Part shown: in pieces, positions 21,201-29,279 of the stretch
Layout: each line of letters opens with the position of its first letter
Numbering within the stretch: position 1 is the stretch's first letter
Source: an uncultured Gammaproteobacteria bacterium
Lineage (GTDB): Bacteria; Pseudomonadota; Gammaproteobacteria; Pseudomonadales; Porticoccaceae
Assembly: GCA_913058345.1 (NCBI GenBank)
Contig: CAJXQR010000001.1
Span: forward strand, 434,001-498,000
Length of the DNA stretch: 64,000 nucleotides
Direction: 5' to 3'
Translations under genes and position numbers: made by a program
The notes under the pieces: generated by a model
Seen by the model: the letters and a program-made list of their open reading frames with translations, nothing else
Told to the model about the DNA's origin: nothing
Database searches by the model: none

Positions 21201-21742
21201 TCGGTGTCTTTACGGCGCTCTTTGTACTTCGATATACCAGCGGCCTCTTCAATAAAAACCCGCAGCTCTTCAGGCTTCGACTCGATCAGATTCGAGATCA
21301 TGCCCTGTTCGATGATTGAATAACTGCGTGGCCCCAACCCGGTGCCCAGGAATACATCCGTTACATCCCGGCGCCTACATTTACTACCATTTAAGTAATA
21401 ATTGGACTGCCCCTCACGGGTAACCATGCGCCGCACAGACACTTCACTGTAACCGGCGTATTCGCCACTGAGGGTGCCATCGCTATTGTCGAAAACAAGC
21501 TCTATAGACGCTTGGCCCACGGGCTTGCGGCCCCCGGAACCATTGAAAATCACATCGGTCATCGACTCGCCACGCAAATGTTTTGCTGAGCTTTCGCCCA
21601 TCACCCAGCGTACGGCATCAATAATATTGGATTTGCCACAACCATTGGGGCCAACCACAGCGCACAAGCTGCTGGGAAAAGCAACAGTCGTGGGGTCAAC
21701 AAAAGACTTAAAGCCTGCCAGCTTGATACATTTCAGGTGCAT
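18236..21742 (-). CDS. smc: Chromosome segregation ATPase SMC
   Basis: Condensin-type ATPase of 1168 residues that compacts and segregates chromosomes as a dimer. Walker A GPNGCGKS (31-38) is in the N-terminal head. Coiled coil follows (about 165-500), then the hinge (about 520-640), the returning coiled coil (about 660-1000) and the C-terminal head with signature LLSGGEKA and Walker B FCMLDEVDAPLDDANV. The start MHLKCIKLAGFKSF is the family's canonical N-terminus. Partner kleisin genes scpA/scpB are not in the window. First gene of the smc-zipA-ligA series, and divergent from trmL. Confidence 0.97.
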   Translation of the reverse strand: MHLKCIKLAGFKSFVDPTTVAFPSSLCAVVGPNGCGKSNIIDAVRWVMGESSAKHLRGESMTDVIFNGSGGRKPVGQASIELVFDNSDGTLSGEYAGYSEVSVRRMVTREGQSNYYLNGSKCRRRDVTDVFLGTGLGPRSYSIIEQGMISNLIESKPEELRVFIEEAAGISKYKERRKDTESRIRRTRENLERLTDIREELGRQLSRLERQAEAAEKYTSLKKEERMLRAQLQALYWQELDQQAQIKREIIAEQSLQIEALLVDRAHQGAELEKFRLEHSENNDKFNEIQSRYYAAGAEVARIEQSIKHAEDRARELHDDLEQTQRNLVESEQHLQSDQRKATGWQAELAEISQQLTAVREAEVLSTESLKQSEQGMQSWQTDWDEFNKTASTAQREVEVQQSRIQHLDTSIDKLGQRIQRFNNELANLEQKAEGDDIELLEARVAECDEDLATHDCEIEEVRYRIEQQRSEGVEIANALSSAREQVQTLSGRAASLEALQQASFGEDDSQRLWLESHQLDSASRLADSLNVDSGWETAVETVLGDFLQAVCVDAIETYAESIASIDSGSVLLMDTAVSTNGTDNAASNRLLAKVSGADRRVETVLAGVLTAESLDDALALRVSLESHQSVVTRDGLWFGPNWVRVAREVDASAGVLLRKRDLDETHSQLQRLRDEVEILVQQQESKQQALKASEAQRTTLDTGRDALQQQNAQLQSQLNVTKERIGQIAQQRARITEELEESRMQLEQDKERLRDCRQVLELGIESMTNDNLRREELSTRRDQLRKTLDDDRQRARHDRDKVHELAMREQSVGTQLSSIKEGITRLEVQLARLRERQQTLLKTSQGEQGPGDDLKLELEARLEQRLTVEKELSGVRAVVQQAELSIRQCENERARLETALEKQRSELEQQRLSTQALETRAKTITEQITETGYRLDEVLAGLPEGAEESEWERRLQQVESRVQRLGAINLAAVDEFKTELERKTYLDAQDGELNVALETLESAIRKIDRETRTRFRETYDTVNRSLQSLFPKLFGGGHAYLALTGDDLLDTGVTIMAQPPGKKNSTIHLLSGGEKALTAIALVFSIFKLNPAPFCMLDEVDAPLDDANVGRYARMVKEMSETVQFIYITHNKIAMEMAHQLMGVTMNEPGVSRLVTVDVDKAVELAQ

Positions 21743-21930
21743 CGATTACTCGTTAATAGAATTGCGGGAGCACCCGTTGTCGGCTGACATGGCGCGCATC
21801 AACAGGTAATTTTACACGCAGTCTGGTCAGGCACAAGGCCTATATTGAGGTCTGCATGCGGTAGCAATAGAGAGCTTGTAAAAGCACTCTCAATAAGGCG
21901 AGAATTGGGCTTTCGGTACGCAGTAAAACC

Positions 21931-22410
21931 ATGCCACACATTGTACTTTTTGAGCCAGAAATCCCCCCTAACACGGGTAATATTATCCGCCTCTGTGCCA
22001 ATACAGGCTTCCAACTCCACCTGATTGAACCCCTCGGTTTTGACATGGATGACAAAAAACTGCGCCGTGCCGGACTCGATTATGGTGAATGGCAGCGTGT
22101 TAAAATCCATCGAAGTTGGCAACACTTTCTTGTAGAGCAAGGGCTAGTAGATCAAAAATCTGCGCGGATTTTCGCCATTAGCACCAAAGGCACAAAAAGT
22201 CATTGTCAACCCCGCTTCCAGGTCGATGACACGCTCGTTTTTGGCCCGGAGACAAGAGGTTTATCAGCCGGTTTCCTCAAAGCACTACCAGAAAACAATA
22301 TCTTACGCATTCCCATGCAGCTCGACAGCCGCAGCATGAATCTCTCGAATGCAGCGGCGGTAATCGTGTATGAAGTGTGGCGCCAGCTCGATTTTCAGGG
22401 CTGCCGCTAA
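21931..22410 (+). CDS. trmL: tRNA (cytidine/uridine-34 2'-O)-methyltransferase TrmL
   Basis: SPOUT-fold enzyme of 159 residues that methylates the wobble nucleotide of tRNA-Leu isoacceptors, as a dimer. The N-terminal MPHIVLFEPEIPPNTGNIIR block, the central FGPETRG loop and the knot segment IPMQLDSRSMNLSNAAAVIVYE are all present, and length matches E. coli TrmL (157). The stop codon overlaps the flavodoxin start (TAATG), so the two genes are translationally coupled. Confidence 0.95.
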   Translation: MPHIVLFEPEIPPNTGNIIRLCANTGFQLHLIEPLGFDMDDKKLRRAGLDYGEWQRVKIHRSWQHFLVEQGLVDQKSARIFAISTKGTKSHCQPRFQVDDTLVFGPETRGLSAGFLKALPENNILRIPMQLDSRSMNLSNAAAVIVYEVWRQLDFQGCR

Positions 22411-22994
22411 TGCCGCAGAACAACTCACCGAAATCGACAGATCTTGACAAACGGTTCGGCAAAATTGCTTTATTTTATGGCTCATCGACCTGCTACACTG
22501 AAATCGCTGCTGAAAAAATTGCCGCCTTTTTTAATGATCCACAGAATAGTCAACAGAGTGACCAGCACGTTGACCTCTACAACATTGCCGATACAGCAAT
22601 TGATATCGCCGAGCAATATGAACATATTATTTTAGGCATCCCCACCTGGGATTACGGAGAACTGCAGGAAGACTGGGAAAATATCTGGGACAGTATCGAT
22701 GCCGTCAACTGGATCGGCAAGACCGTGGCTATCTATGGTCTTGGCGATCAGGAGGGCTATCCCGAATGGTTTCAGGATGCCCTGGGTTATCTCTGGACAA
22801 AAATCGATAGCCTCGGTGCGACAACTATCGGTAAAACCAGCGCTGCTGGCTATCGTTTTAGTGCGTCAAAAGCTCTGAGCCCGGACGGCAAACACTTTCT
22901 CGGCCTCGCTCTGGACGAAGATAGTGAATTTGAACGCAGCGAGCAGCGTATCATCGACTGGTGCCAACAAATAATGGAAGAATTTAAAGCATAG
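22410..22994 (+). CDS. Long-chain flavodoxin (FldB-like)
   Basis: FMN-binding electron carrier of 194 residues, cytosolic. The phosphate-binding loop is GSSTCYTE (near 25-32), where most flavodoxins have GxxTGxTE, so a Cys replaces the usual Gly. The FMN-stacking PTWDYGELQEDW and the YGLGDQEGYPEWFQDALGYL blocks are of the long-chain type with the inserted loop (AAGYRFSASKAL). Starts inside TAATG at the trmL stop. Flavodoxins donate electrons to enzymes such as radical-SAM proteins or replace ferredoxin under iron limitation; no partner gene adjoins it. Ends 10 bases before the convergent acyl-CoA dehydrogenase gene. Confidence 0.9.
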   Translation: MPQNNSPKSTDLDKRFGKIALFYGSSTCYTEIAAEKIAAFFNDPQNSQQSDQHVDLYNIADTAIDIAEQYEHIILGIPTWDYGELQEDWENIWDSIDAVNWIGKTVAIYGLGDQEGYPEWFQDALGYLWTKIDSLGATTIGKTSAAGYRFSASKALSPDGKHFLGLALDEDSEFERSEQRIIDWCQQIMEEFKA

Positions 22995-23004
22995 CAACAC
23001 ATAT

Positions 23005-24783
23005 TTAAAAAGCGTCAGCATCCACCGCCATTATCGCACTGTGGCCAAACTTTAAGGAACGAGAATAAGCCTCTGTTCGCGGCAATACATGTTCAATATA
23101 AAACTGCACAGTAGCCAATTTTGTTGTATAGAAGGACGTTTTGTCGCTACCAGCATCGAGCTTTAGCTGAGCAGCGATTGCGCTTTTCACCATTAAAGCC
23201 CCTGCAACGCAGTTGCTGACTAGCAGCAGTAACTCGAAAGCGACAGCGCCAGCAAAATTCGCATCACTACGCGCTTGTTCGAAAATATACTGAACCGCCT
23301 CCTCGCACAAATCAAAACTCTTTAATACGGGTTGCGACAAATGTTCTAGCCCCAATTTATCCGCAGACTGCAAATCCTGTTTCAAATCAGACAGCAATTC
23401 ACCCAAGGCAACGCCCTTATCACGCAACAATTTACGGCCGATCAAATCTAAAGCCTGGATGCCATTAGTCCCTTCATAGATCGGCAAAATACGTGCATCG
23501 CGCATATGTTGTGCAGCACCCGTTTCCTCAATAAAACCCATACCCCCGTGTACTTGCACACCGATATAAGCAACCTCATTACCTATCTCTGTACTCAAAG
23601 CCTTGACCAGAGGAGTGAGAATATCGACACGCCGCTGGTGATACTCGCGAGTATCAGCATCTGGACTATGGCTAAGATAATCCCAATGGGCAAAAGCTGA
23701 ATAGCTGAGTACACGGGCCGCTTCAGTCTGAGACCTCATCATCATCAACATACGCCGTACATCGGGGTGATGAATAATCGCCACCCGCTCAGCCTGGCCT
23801 GGAAGGTTGCCCTGCACACGTTCGCGGGCGTAGTTAACGGCTTGTTGGTAGGCTCGCTCGGCGACGGCCACCCCTTGCAGACCAACAGCAAGACGAGCGT
23901 GATTCATCATCGCAAACATATAGCTGAGGCCTTCATTCTCCTCACCTATTAAATAGCCGACGGCGCCACCGTTGTCACCAAAGCTAAGGACACAGGTTGG
24001 GCTAGCGTGTATACCCATCTTATGCTCGACGCTCACGGGATAAACGTCATTGCGCTGACCCGGCTTTCCTTCAGCATCAAGAATAAATTTTGGCACAACA
24101 AATAACGAAATTCCCTTCACTCCCTCAGGCGCATCAGGGGTACGGGCCAGAACTAAGTGCACGATGTTGTCCGTGTAACCATGGTCCCCCCAGGTGATAA
24201 AAATCTTTTGCCCAGAGATCAAATAATGGTCATCTACCGGCAAAGCTTTAGTGCGTACCGCCGCCAAATCACTACCGGCCTGGGATTCTGTCAAATTCAT
24301 GGTACCCGTCCACTCACCACTGATCAGTTTCGGCAAATAGGCCGTCTTTTGCTCATCACTGGCATAACGCTCAATAGCTGTAATGACACCTTTCGTTAAT
24401 AGTGGCAGAAGGGAAAAACTTAAATTAGCACTTTGACACATCTCTTCAACGGCCACACCGACCAAATGGGGCATGCCCTGGCCCTCGAATTGCGGATCAC
24501 CACTTAGTGCCGGCCAGCCCCCTTCCACAAAGCCCTTGTACAAACCATCAAGACTCTCGGCAGTCACAACAGCTGACTCTTCAACTCGGCAGCCTTCCGT
24601 GTCGGCACTTTGATTGGTCGGTGCGATAATCTCAGCAAAGTAGCGTCCAGCCTCGCCATAAATAGCTTCAACCAGTTCTGTGGAGCATTCTTCATAACCG
24701 GGCAAGCTCGCTATATCGTCAATGCCTAATACGTCATTGACGAGAAAGGCCATTTCATTAAGGGGTGCGGTGTAATCTGTCAT
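23005..24783 (-). CDS. Acyl-CoA dehydrogenase with C-terminal extension
   Basis: FAD-dependent beta-oxidation enzyme of 592 residues that introduces the alpha-beta double bond in acyl-CoA thioesters. It has the N-terminal, middle (MNLTESQAGSDLAAVRTKA) and C-terminal ACAD domains, with catalytic Glu437 in IYEGTNG. An extra domain of about 120 residues (about 470-592) is typical of the FadE-like subgroup often annotated as acting on medium/long-chain or cinnamoyl-type acyl-CoAs. It is a single-gene unit about 210 bases upstream (on the minus strand) of the GGDEF-EAL gene's 3' end. Electrons would go to ETF, which is not encoded here. Confidence 0.92.
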   Translation of the reverse strand: MTDYTAPLNEMAFLVNDVLGIDDIASLPGYEECSTELVEAIYGEAGRYFAEIIAPTNQSADTEGCRVEESAVVTAESLDGLYKGFVEGGWPALSGDPQFEGQGMPHLVGVAVEEMCQSANLSFSLLPLLTKGVITAIERYASDEQKTAYLPKLISGEWTGTMNLTESQAGSDLAAVRTKALPVDDHYLISGQKIFITWGDHGYTDNIVHLVLARTPDAPEGVKGISLFVVPKFILDAEGKPGQRNDVYPVSVEHKMGIHASPTCVLSFGDNGGAVGYLIGEENEGLSYMFAMMNHARLAVGLQGVAVAERAYQQAVNYARERVQGNLPGQAERVAIIHHPDVRRMLMMMRSQTEAARVLSYSAFAHWDYLSHSPDADTREYHQRRVDILTPLVKALSTEIGNEVAYIGVQVHGGMGFIEETGAAQHMRDARILPIYEGTNGIQALDLIGRKLLRDKGVALGELLSDLKQDLQSADKLGLEHLSQPVLKSFDLCEEAVQYIFEQARSDANFAGAVAFELLLLVSNCVAGALMVKSAIAAQLKLDAGSDKTSFYTTKLATVQFYIEHVLPRTEAYSRSLKFGHSAIMAVDADAF

Positions 24784-24992
24784 GGTTTTTCTCGTTGAAT
24801 TACTCGTTGTAAAAGCAGCGACTCAAGCGTTGGCGCTGGGGATTTTCGCGCAGAGTCTAGTGGCAGGCAGAAGATTTTGTCCACCATTTTGTGACCTGCC
24901 AGTATCCAAATTATAAACAAGGCAAATAGCGCCAACATAAACTCAGGAGGCACCGGTCAAGCCTAAAGAAAAGCTCGGCAGTGGAGATAGGG

Positions 24993-26996
24993 TTAATTCA
25001 AACGAGATGGCCGTTTGGCCGCTAATTGACTATAGGCTTTGCCAAAATAATCGGCATTCATCGGCTTACCGTAAAGATAGCCCTGAGCAAAATGACAACC
25101 AATTTCGGCCAGCACCTCTTCCTGACGAATGCGCTCGACGCCGACAGCAATGACTGTTTTATCCAGAATATCGCCAATACCAGTGAGCGCCTGGATCAGG
25201 TCAATATGTTGACGAGTGTTATTCACGCCCATCAACAGCTTCTGATCGAGCTTGAGCGCTTCAACAGGCAGTTCTTTAAGATAATTAGAATTTTTTCCAC
25301 ATGAGCCGAAGCTGTCAATAGAGAAACGAATTCCCATTCGGCTCAGCGTGCGGACAAATTGCGTCACCTGGATCAAATAATCCAGTACCAGTGATTCGTT
25401 AATTTCAAACATTAAGCAAGAAGCATCGAGCTTATACTGCTGCAGGGTATCGAGTATCAACTCAGGATAACTGGGGTCTTTTATCTGCGATATTTCAATA
25501 TTGACAGACGCAAACCCCACGTCCAGACCCTGTAAGTGCCAACTGCGTAATTGCCGACAAACTTCATTCAACGTCCACGCGCCCAACTCACCAGTAATAC
25601 CGGCCTTCTCAGAAATAACCATAAAATCGTCAGGTTTGATTAAACCGCGAGCGTGATGGTTCCAGCGTAATAAACTCTCGCAACCCACTACTCGACGTTG
25701 CTTGATATCAAACAGTGGCTGGTAGACGAGCCTCATCTGATCCCGTCTCAAAGCCAGCCGTAATTCTGATGGATAAAACAAACGTCCAGAGACTCTACTA
25801 TTCTCACCATCGTGTAAGCTGTAGTAACCGTTTCTGCCCGCTTCTTTAGCCTTGTACATCGCCACATCGGCCTGTTTCATCAATATTTCAAGGTCGTTCC
25901 CATCATTAGGGTAGATAGCAACACCAATACTAGCCGTTGCCTCCATCTGCTGGGTGTGGGATTCAAAAGACTTTTCAAAGCACGATAGGATTTTTTCAGC
26001 TATCGACCTTACCTCAATTAAGTTATTAATATTTTCAGCAACTACCGTGAATTCATCACCTGCCAAGCGTGCCACTGTATCGCTTTGTCTGACTGCCGTA
26101 AGCAAACGGCGAGCCACCTTTCTGAGCAAATCATCACCAAAATGGTGGCCCAGAGAGTCGTTGATCATTTTAAAATTATCCAGATCAATATAGAACAAAG
26201 CGAGCTGTCGTTTACTGCGCTTAGCCCGCTGAATACCCTGCTCGAGCCGGTCCAGAAATAAGCGGCGATTAGGCAGGTTGGTCAAATTATCATGGGTCGC
26301 CAAATAAAGTAGCTCCTCCTGACTACGTTTAATATGGCTTAGATCTGAAAAAAACATCGCATAATGCGTCAGTTCTCCGGCGGCATCACGAATAGTGCTC
26401 AGTGAGACATTGGCCGAAAATTGTTCTCCAGAGCGCCGGCGTAGAACCACCTCTCCGGTCCATCGGTCATTTTCATTGAGCGCCCGCAAGACAGTCCTAA
26501 AGAAAAACAGATCTGGATGAGCGACAAGACCTGGTTTGTCACTACGTTTTGCCGTTAGCTTCTGCAGGTTCTGACGAGAGAAACCAGTAATGCGTGTAAA
26601 AGCCTGATTAACCCGAAGTATCTTATGTCGGCGGTTTAAAATGACCACAGCCTCACCGGCAGTAGCAATAACCTGCTCGGTAAAGGCCAGACGATTATAG
26701 ACCCGCTGATCCTCTGTCACATTGAGTGAAACGCATTGGAAACCCACCCGCTGCCCGTCACTATTCGTTAAATGAGTGAAACTATGTTGATAGCTCTGTG
26801 AGCCGAACACACCATGGGCAACGAATTCCTGGCCTTTCTGCGCTCGCGATAGTAGTGCAAAAAAATCGGGATAGTCATGCTTGAGAACAGCAATGTCGCG
26901 GCCGAGTAAATCTGCAGTGTCAACTTCTCGGTTAATGCCCTGCCAACCCAGTATTTGAACGAGCCGGCCTTGTTTATCGACTTGCCAAACCACCAC
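24993..26996 (-). CDS. PAS-PAS-GGDEF-EAL cyclic-di-GMP signalling protein (C-terminal part of a split gene)
   Basis: Predicted dual diguanylate cyclase/phosphodiesterase region of 667 residues from a GTG at 26996. It has two PAS domains (about 1-110 and 115-225), a GGDEF domain whose signature is degenerate (AGDEF in ARLAGDEFTVV, near 325) and an EAL domain beginning near 420 with ESLLRW in place of EALLRW. The EAL metal-binding region reads SIDSFGSCG instead of DDFGTG, so catalysis is doubtful in that half. The frame is open upstream of the GTG for at least 40 codons with PAS-like residues (ENISNEGRDFLEDISSICK), so the GTG is internal. The natural N-terminus is the membrane anchor encoded one frame over from 27232. 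The two frames meet at an eight-T run at 27054-27061. Confidence 0.85.
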   Translation of the reverse strand: MVVWQVDKQGRLVQILGWQGINREVDTADLLGRDIAVLKHDYPDFFALLSRAQKGQEFVAHGVFGSQSYQHSFTHLTNSDGQRVGFQCVSLNVTEDQRVYNRLAFTEQVIATAGEAVVILNRRHKILRVNQAFTRITGFSRQNLQKLTAKRSDKPGLVAHPDLFFFRTVLRALNENDRWTGEVVLRRRSGEQFSANVSLSTIRDAAGELTHYAMFFSDLSHIKRSQEELLYLATHDNLTNLPNRRLFLDRLEQGIQRAKRSKRQLALFYIDLDNFKMINDSLGHHFGDDLLRKVARRLLTAVRQSDTVARLAGDEFTVVAENINNLIEVRSIAEKILSCFEKSFESHTQQMEATASIGVAIYPNDGNDLEILMKQADVAMYKAKEAGRNGYYSLHDGENSRVSGRLFYPSELRLALRRDQMRLVYQPLFDIKQRRVVGCESLLRWNHHARGLIKPDDFMVISEKAGITGELGAWTLNEVCRQLRSWHLQGLDVGFASVNIEISQIKDPSYPELILDTLQQYKLDASCLMFEINESLVLDYLIQVTQFVRTLSRMGIRFSIDSFGSCGKNSNYLKELPVEALKLDQKLLMGVNNTRQHIDLIQALTGIGDILDKTVIAVGVERIRQEEVLAEIGCHFAQGYLYGKPMNADYFGKAYSQLAAKRPSRLN

Positions 26997-27053
26997 TTTG
27001 CAGATACTGGAAATATCTTCCAGAAAATCCCTGCCTTCATTTGAGATATTTTC

Positions 27054-27232
27054 AAAAAAAACGGCCGAGTCGGTGCTTTTAGTAACGAAGCAACAAGAAC
27101 GCCAGTGGTCGTCAACAAAAGGAAGAGCAGAATATTTGTATCAATAGGAAAACCCGCAAAAAAATGCAGGTAAATGGCGACTGCTAGAAAAAGCAGACTT
27201 GAGAAAATGGGAGCCAGCCTCAACGACGACAC
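27054..27232 (-). pseudogene. Out-of-frame membrane anchor of the GGDEF-EAL gene
   Basis: From an ATG at 27232 the sequence encodes two hydrophobic helices (LAPIFSSLLFLAVAIYLHFF and ILLFLLLTTTGVLVASLL), then LKAPTRPFF at a run of eight T residues (27054-27061). Beyond the run this frame only shadows the PAS domain. Adding one T, or removing two, would fuse the anchor directly to the PAS-GGDEF-EAL frame and give a protein of about 745 residues. The cause may be a true frameshift, a phase-variable switch, programmed slippage or a sequencing error; the sequence alone cannot decide. Confidence 0.7.
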
Positions 27233-27577
27233 TCTTTCAACATAATTGCCAGATGAGCAGAGGCTGCACCCGATACACTCAAAACTCGTTAACCGACATA
27301 TAAAGACTCACGGCTAAAGCCCATTGCTTAACCAAACCAGTAGCAGGCCGAAGATCACAAAGAGCGCAGTATAGGGAACCCTTCGACGGCCGGCAGGGCT
27401 GACGACGATTGAAGAGATCAAAGGTTGAATAGCTTCTCAAACGGCTATCACTCACGATTTTGGTTAGATTTCCGTCCTCCTATCGCAAATCTAAACCCAC
27501 CCAGCACCGCCATTCCTGCAGTTGCCATTTACTTATTTATTGTCCTTTACAGGATAAGACCTGACAGTGCATAAGCA
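27233..27577. other. 345-bp gap upstream of the split signalling gene
   Basis: No established gene. On the minus strand a 35-codon frame (listed separately) encodes a possible single-helix peptide. The remainder should carry the promoter of the GGDEF-EAL gene and the 3' end of the acyl-CoA dehydrogenase transcript. Confidence 0.45.
27314..27421 (-). CDS. Possible small membrane peptide, 35 residues
   Basis: From a TTG at 27421 the frame reads an Arg-rich segment (PAGRRRVPY) followed by a hydrophobic helix (TALFVIFGLLLVWL) and a stop. This positive-then-hydrophobic plan is typical of real small inner-membrane proteins. However, the start is weak with no clear ribosome-binding site, and no homologue is recognised. 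It lies 81 bases upstream of the split GGDEF-EAL gene on the same strand. Confidence 0.22.
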   Translation of the reverse strand: MISSIVVSPAGRRRVPYTALFVIFGLLLVWLSNGL

Positions 27578-28723
27578 CTACAAACTACGCGCCACAACTT
27601 CCAGCATGATTTCACTGGTGCCAGCATATATTCGCGCAACGCGACTATCGGCATACATGCGACAAATCAAATATTCGTCCATATAGCCGTAACCACCGTG
27701 CAATTGCAAACACTCATCGACTATCTTCTGCTGTAACTCTGCAATCCACCATTTAGACATTGAGGCGGTGGCGTTATCGAGTTCTCCACTGACAACCTTT
27801 TCGACACAACTGTCGATAAACACCCGTGCAGCACGGGTTAGCGATGCCACTTCAGCCAGCTTAAAGCGCGTGTTTTGCATCTCCATTAAAGGCTTGCCAA
27901 AGACCTGCCGCTCTTTCACATAGGTGAGCGTTTCAGCGATGGCACCTTCCATCAAGGCCACGCCTTGAATGCCGACAGTAGTACGCTCATAGGGGAGGTC
28001 ACTCATCAGCTGGTAGAAGCCCCTACCCTCTTCACCACCGAGTAGCTGGCTTTGATGTACGCGTACATCTTCGAAGAACAACTCAACCGTATCCTGGGCT
28101 TTCTGACCCATTTTTTTCAGTTTTTTACCGACACGATAGCCCGGTAAATCATCTGTCTCTAATAGCAGCAGCGATACGCCTTTACCCCCGGCACTGGTAT
28201 CCGTCTTCACAATCAGCACTAACAGCTCACATAGGTAGCCATTGGTGATAAAAATCTTCGAACCATTGACAACGTAGTGTTCGCCGTCTTTCACGGCTTT
28301 TGTGGTAATTGCCTGCAGATCTGAGCCCGTACCTGGCTCTGTCATAGCAATGGCTCCAATCATTTCACCGCTGGCCATTTTTGGCAGGTACTTGCGTTTT
28401 TGATCTTCAGTACCATGGTTGAGAATGTAGTGGGCGCTAATACTGTGCACACCCTGGCCCATACCCGTTAGCCCACGGCGCCATTGTTCCTCGAAAAAAA
28501 CCGCCTCATAGCGAAAATCAGCATCGCCACCGCCATATTGAGCAGGAATATCACTGCAGAGAAAACCCTGATCCCCTGCTTTGCGCCAGACTTCTTTGTC
28601 AATGTGGCCCTGCTCACGCCAACGTTCATCGTGGGGCTGCATTTCGTTTTCAACGAAGCGGCTAACGGAATTGCGGTAAATATCGAGATTCTCATCCATC
28701 CACGAAGGGCGGTAATCGCTCAT
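27578..28723 (-). CDS. Acyl-CoA dehydrogenase, isovaleryl/long-chain type
   Basis: FAD-dependent acyl-CoA dehydrogenase of 381 residues. Middle-domain motif AMTEPGTGSDLQAI (127-140) is present. The medium-chain catalytic position (IYEGT) reads IYAGT, but Glu246 in LPYERT occupies the alternative base position used by isovaleryl- and long-chain acyl-CoA dehydrogenases, so the enzyme should be active. It sits 75 bases downstream of two hot-dog dehydratase genes on the same strand, suggesting one degradation operon in which dehydrogenation is followed by hydration. Substrate unknown; branched or ring-derived acyl-CoA is plausible. Confidence 0.92.
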   Translation of the reverse strand: MSDYRPSWMDENLDIYRNSVSRFVENEMQPHDERWREQGHIDKEVWRKAGDQGFLCSDIPAQYGGGDADFRYEAVFFEEQWRRGLTGMGQGVHSISAHYILNHGTEDQKRKYLPKMASGEMIGAIAMTEPGTGSDLQAITTKAVKDGEHYVVNGSKIFITNGYLCELLVLIVKTDTSAGGKGVSLLLLETDDLPGYRVGKKLKKMGQKAQDTVELFFEDVRVHQSQLLGGEEGRGFYQLMSDLPYERTTVGIQGVALMEGAIAETLTYVKERQVFGKPLMEMQNTRFKLAEVASLTRAARVFIDSCVEKVVSGELDNATASMSKWWIAELQQKIVDECLQLHGGYGYMDEYLICRMYADSRVARIYAGTSEIMLEVVARSL

Positions 28724-28797
28724 TTATCATGACTCCTATTTGAATATTGTCCCGGCCCCAAGTCCTAATAGTCTGTGAGGCTCAGGGCGTCATAGTA

Positions 28798-29235
28798 TTA
28801 TTCGCCGACCTTTGGGGCACTAACACGTACCTGGGCATCACCTGTCAACTTTGATTCGCCTTTTTGATCCACTGCCTTTAACTTCAGCTTGAGGATATAT
28901 ACGCCATCAATTTCGACTTTATCAACCACCTCGCCATGGCAAGTAATGGTATCACCCACGTAAACGATGGCACCAAATTTGACCCCAAAGCTGCGAATAG
29001 CCGCCTGAGGCACCCAGCCCGTCAACAATTGCGCCATATAGGCCATATCTAGCATACCGTGAACAAAGACATCATCTGCTCCTGCGGCGCGGGCAAAATC
29101 ACTATCCACATGCACCGGGTTGTGGTCATTTGAGGCGCCACAAAAATAGGCCAAAGTGGTACGTGTAATGGGTGGTTTGGTTAAGCTCGGTAGTTGCTCG
29201 CCAATGGCGATTTGATCAAAAAAAATTTCTTTCAT
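28798..29235 (-). CDS. MaoC-like (R)-specific hydratase subunit
   Basis: Hot-dog-fold dehydratase/hydratase of about 145 residues starting at the ATG at 29235, which has AAGGAG five bases upstream. The catalytic hydratase-2 motif is visible: Asp and His in FCGASNDHNPVHVDSDFAR (about 30-48). It hydrates trans-2-enoyl-CoA. It lies directly downstream of a second hot-dog gene that lacks this motif, the arrangement of heteromeric enoyl-CoA hydratases such as mycobacterial HadAB or steroid ChsH1-ChsH2. Confidence 0.85.
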   Translation of the reverse strand: MKEIFFDQIAIGEQLPSLTKPPITRTTLAYFCGASNDHNPVHVDSDFARAAGADDVFVHGMLDMAYMAQLLTGWVPQAAIRSFGVKFGAIVYVGDTITCHGEVVDKVEIDGVYILKLKLKAVDQKGESKLTGDAQVRVSAPKVGE

Positions 29236-29279
29236 AGTCTCCTTACTATCAATCCTGGTCAGATAAGCCCCCACATTGT

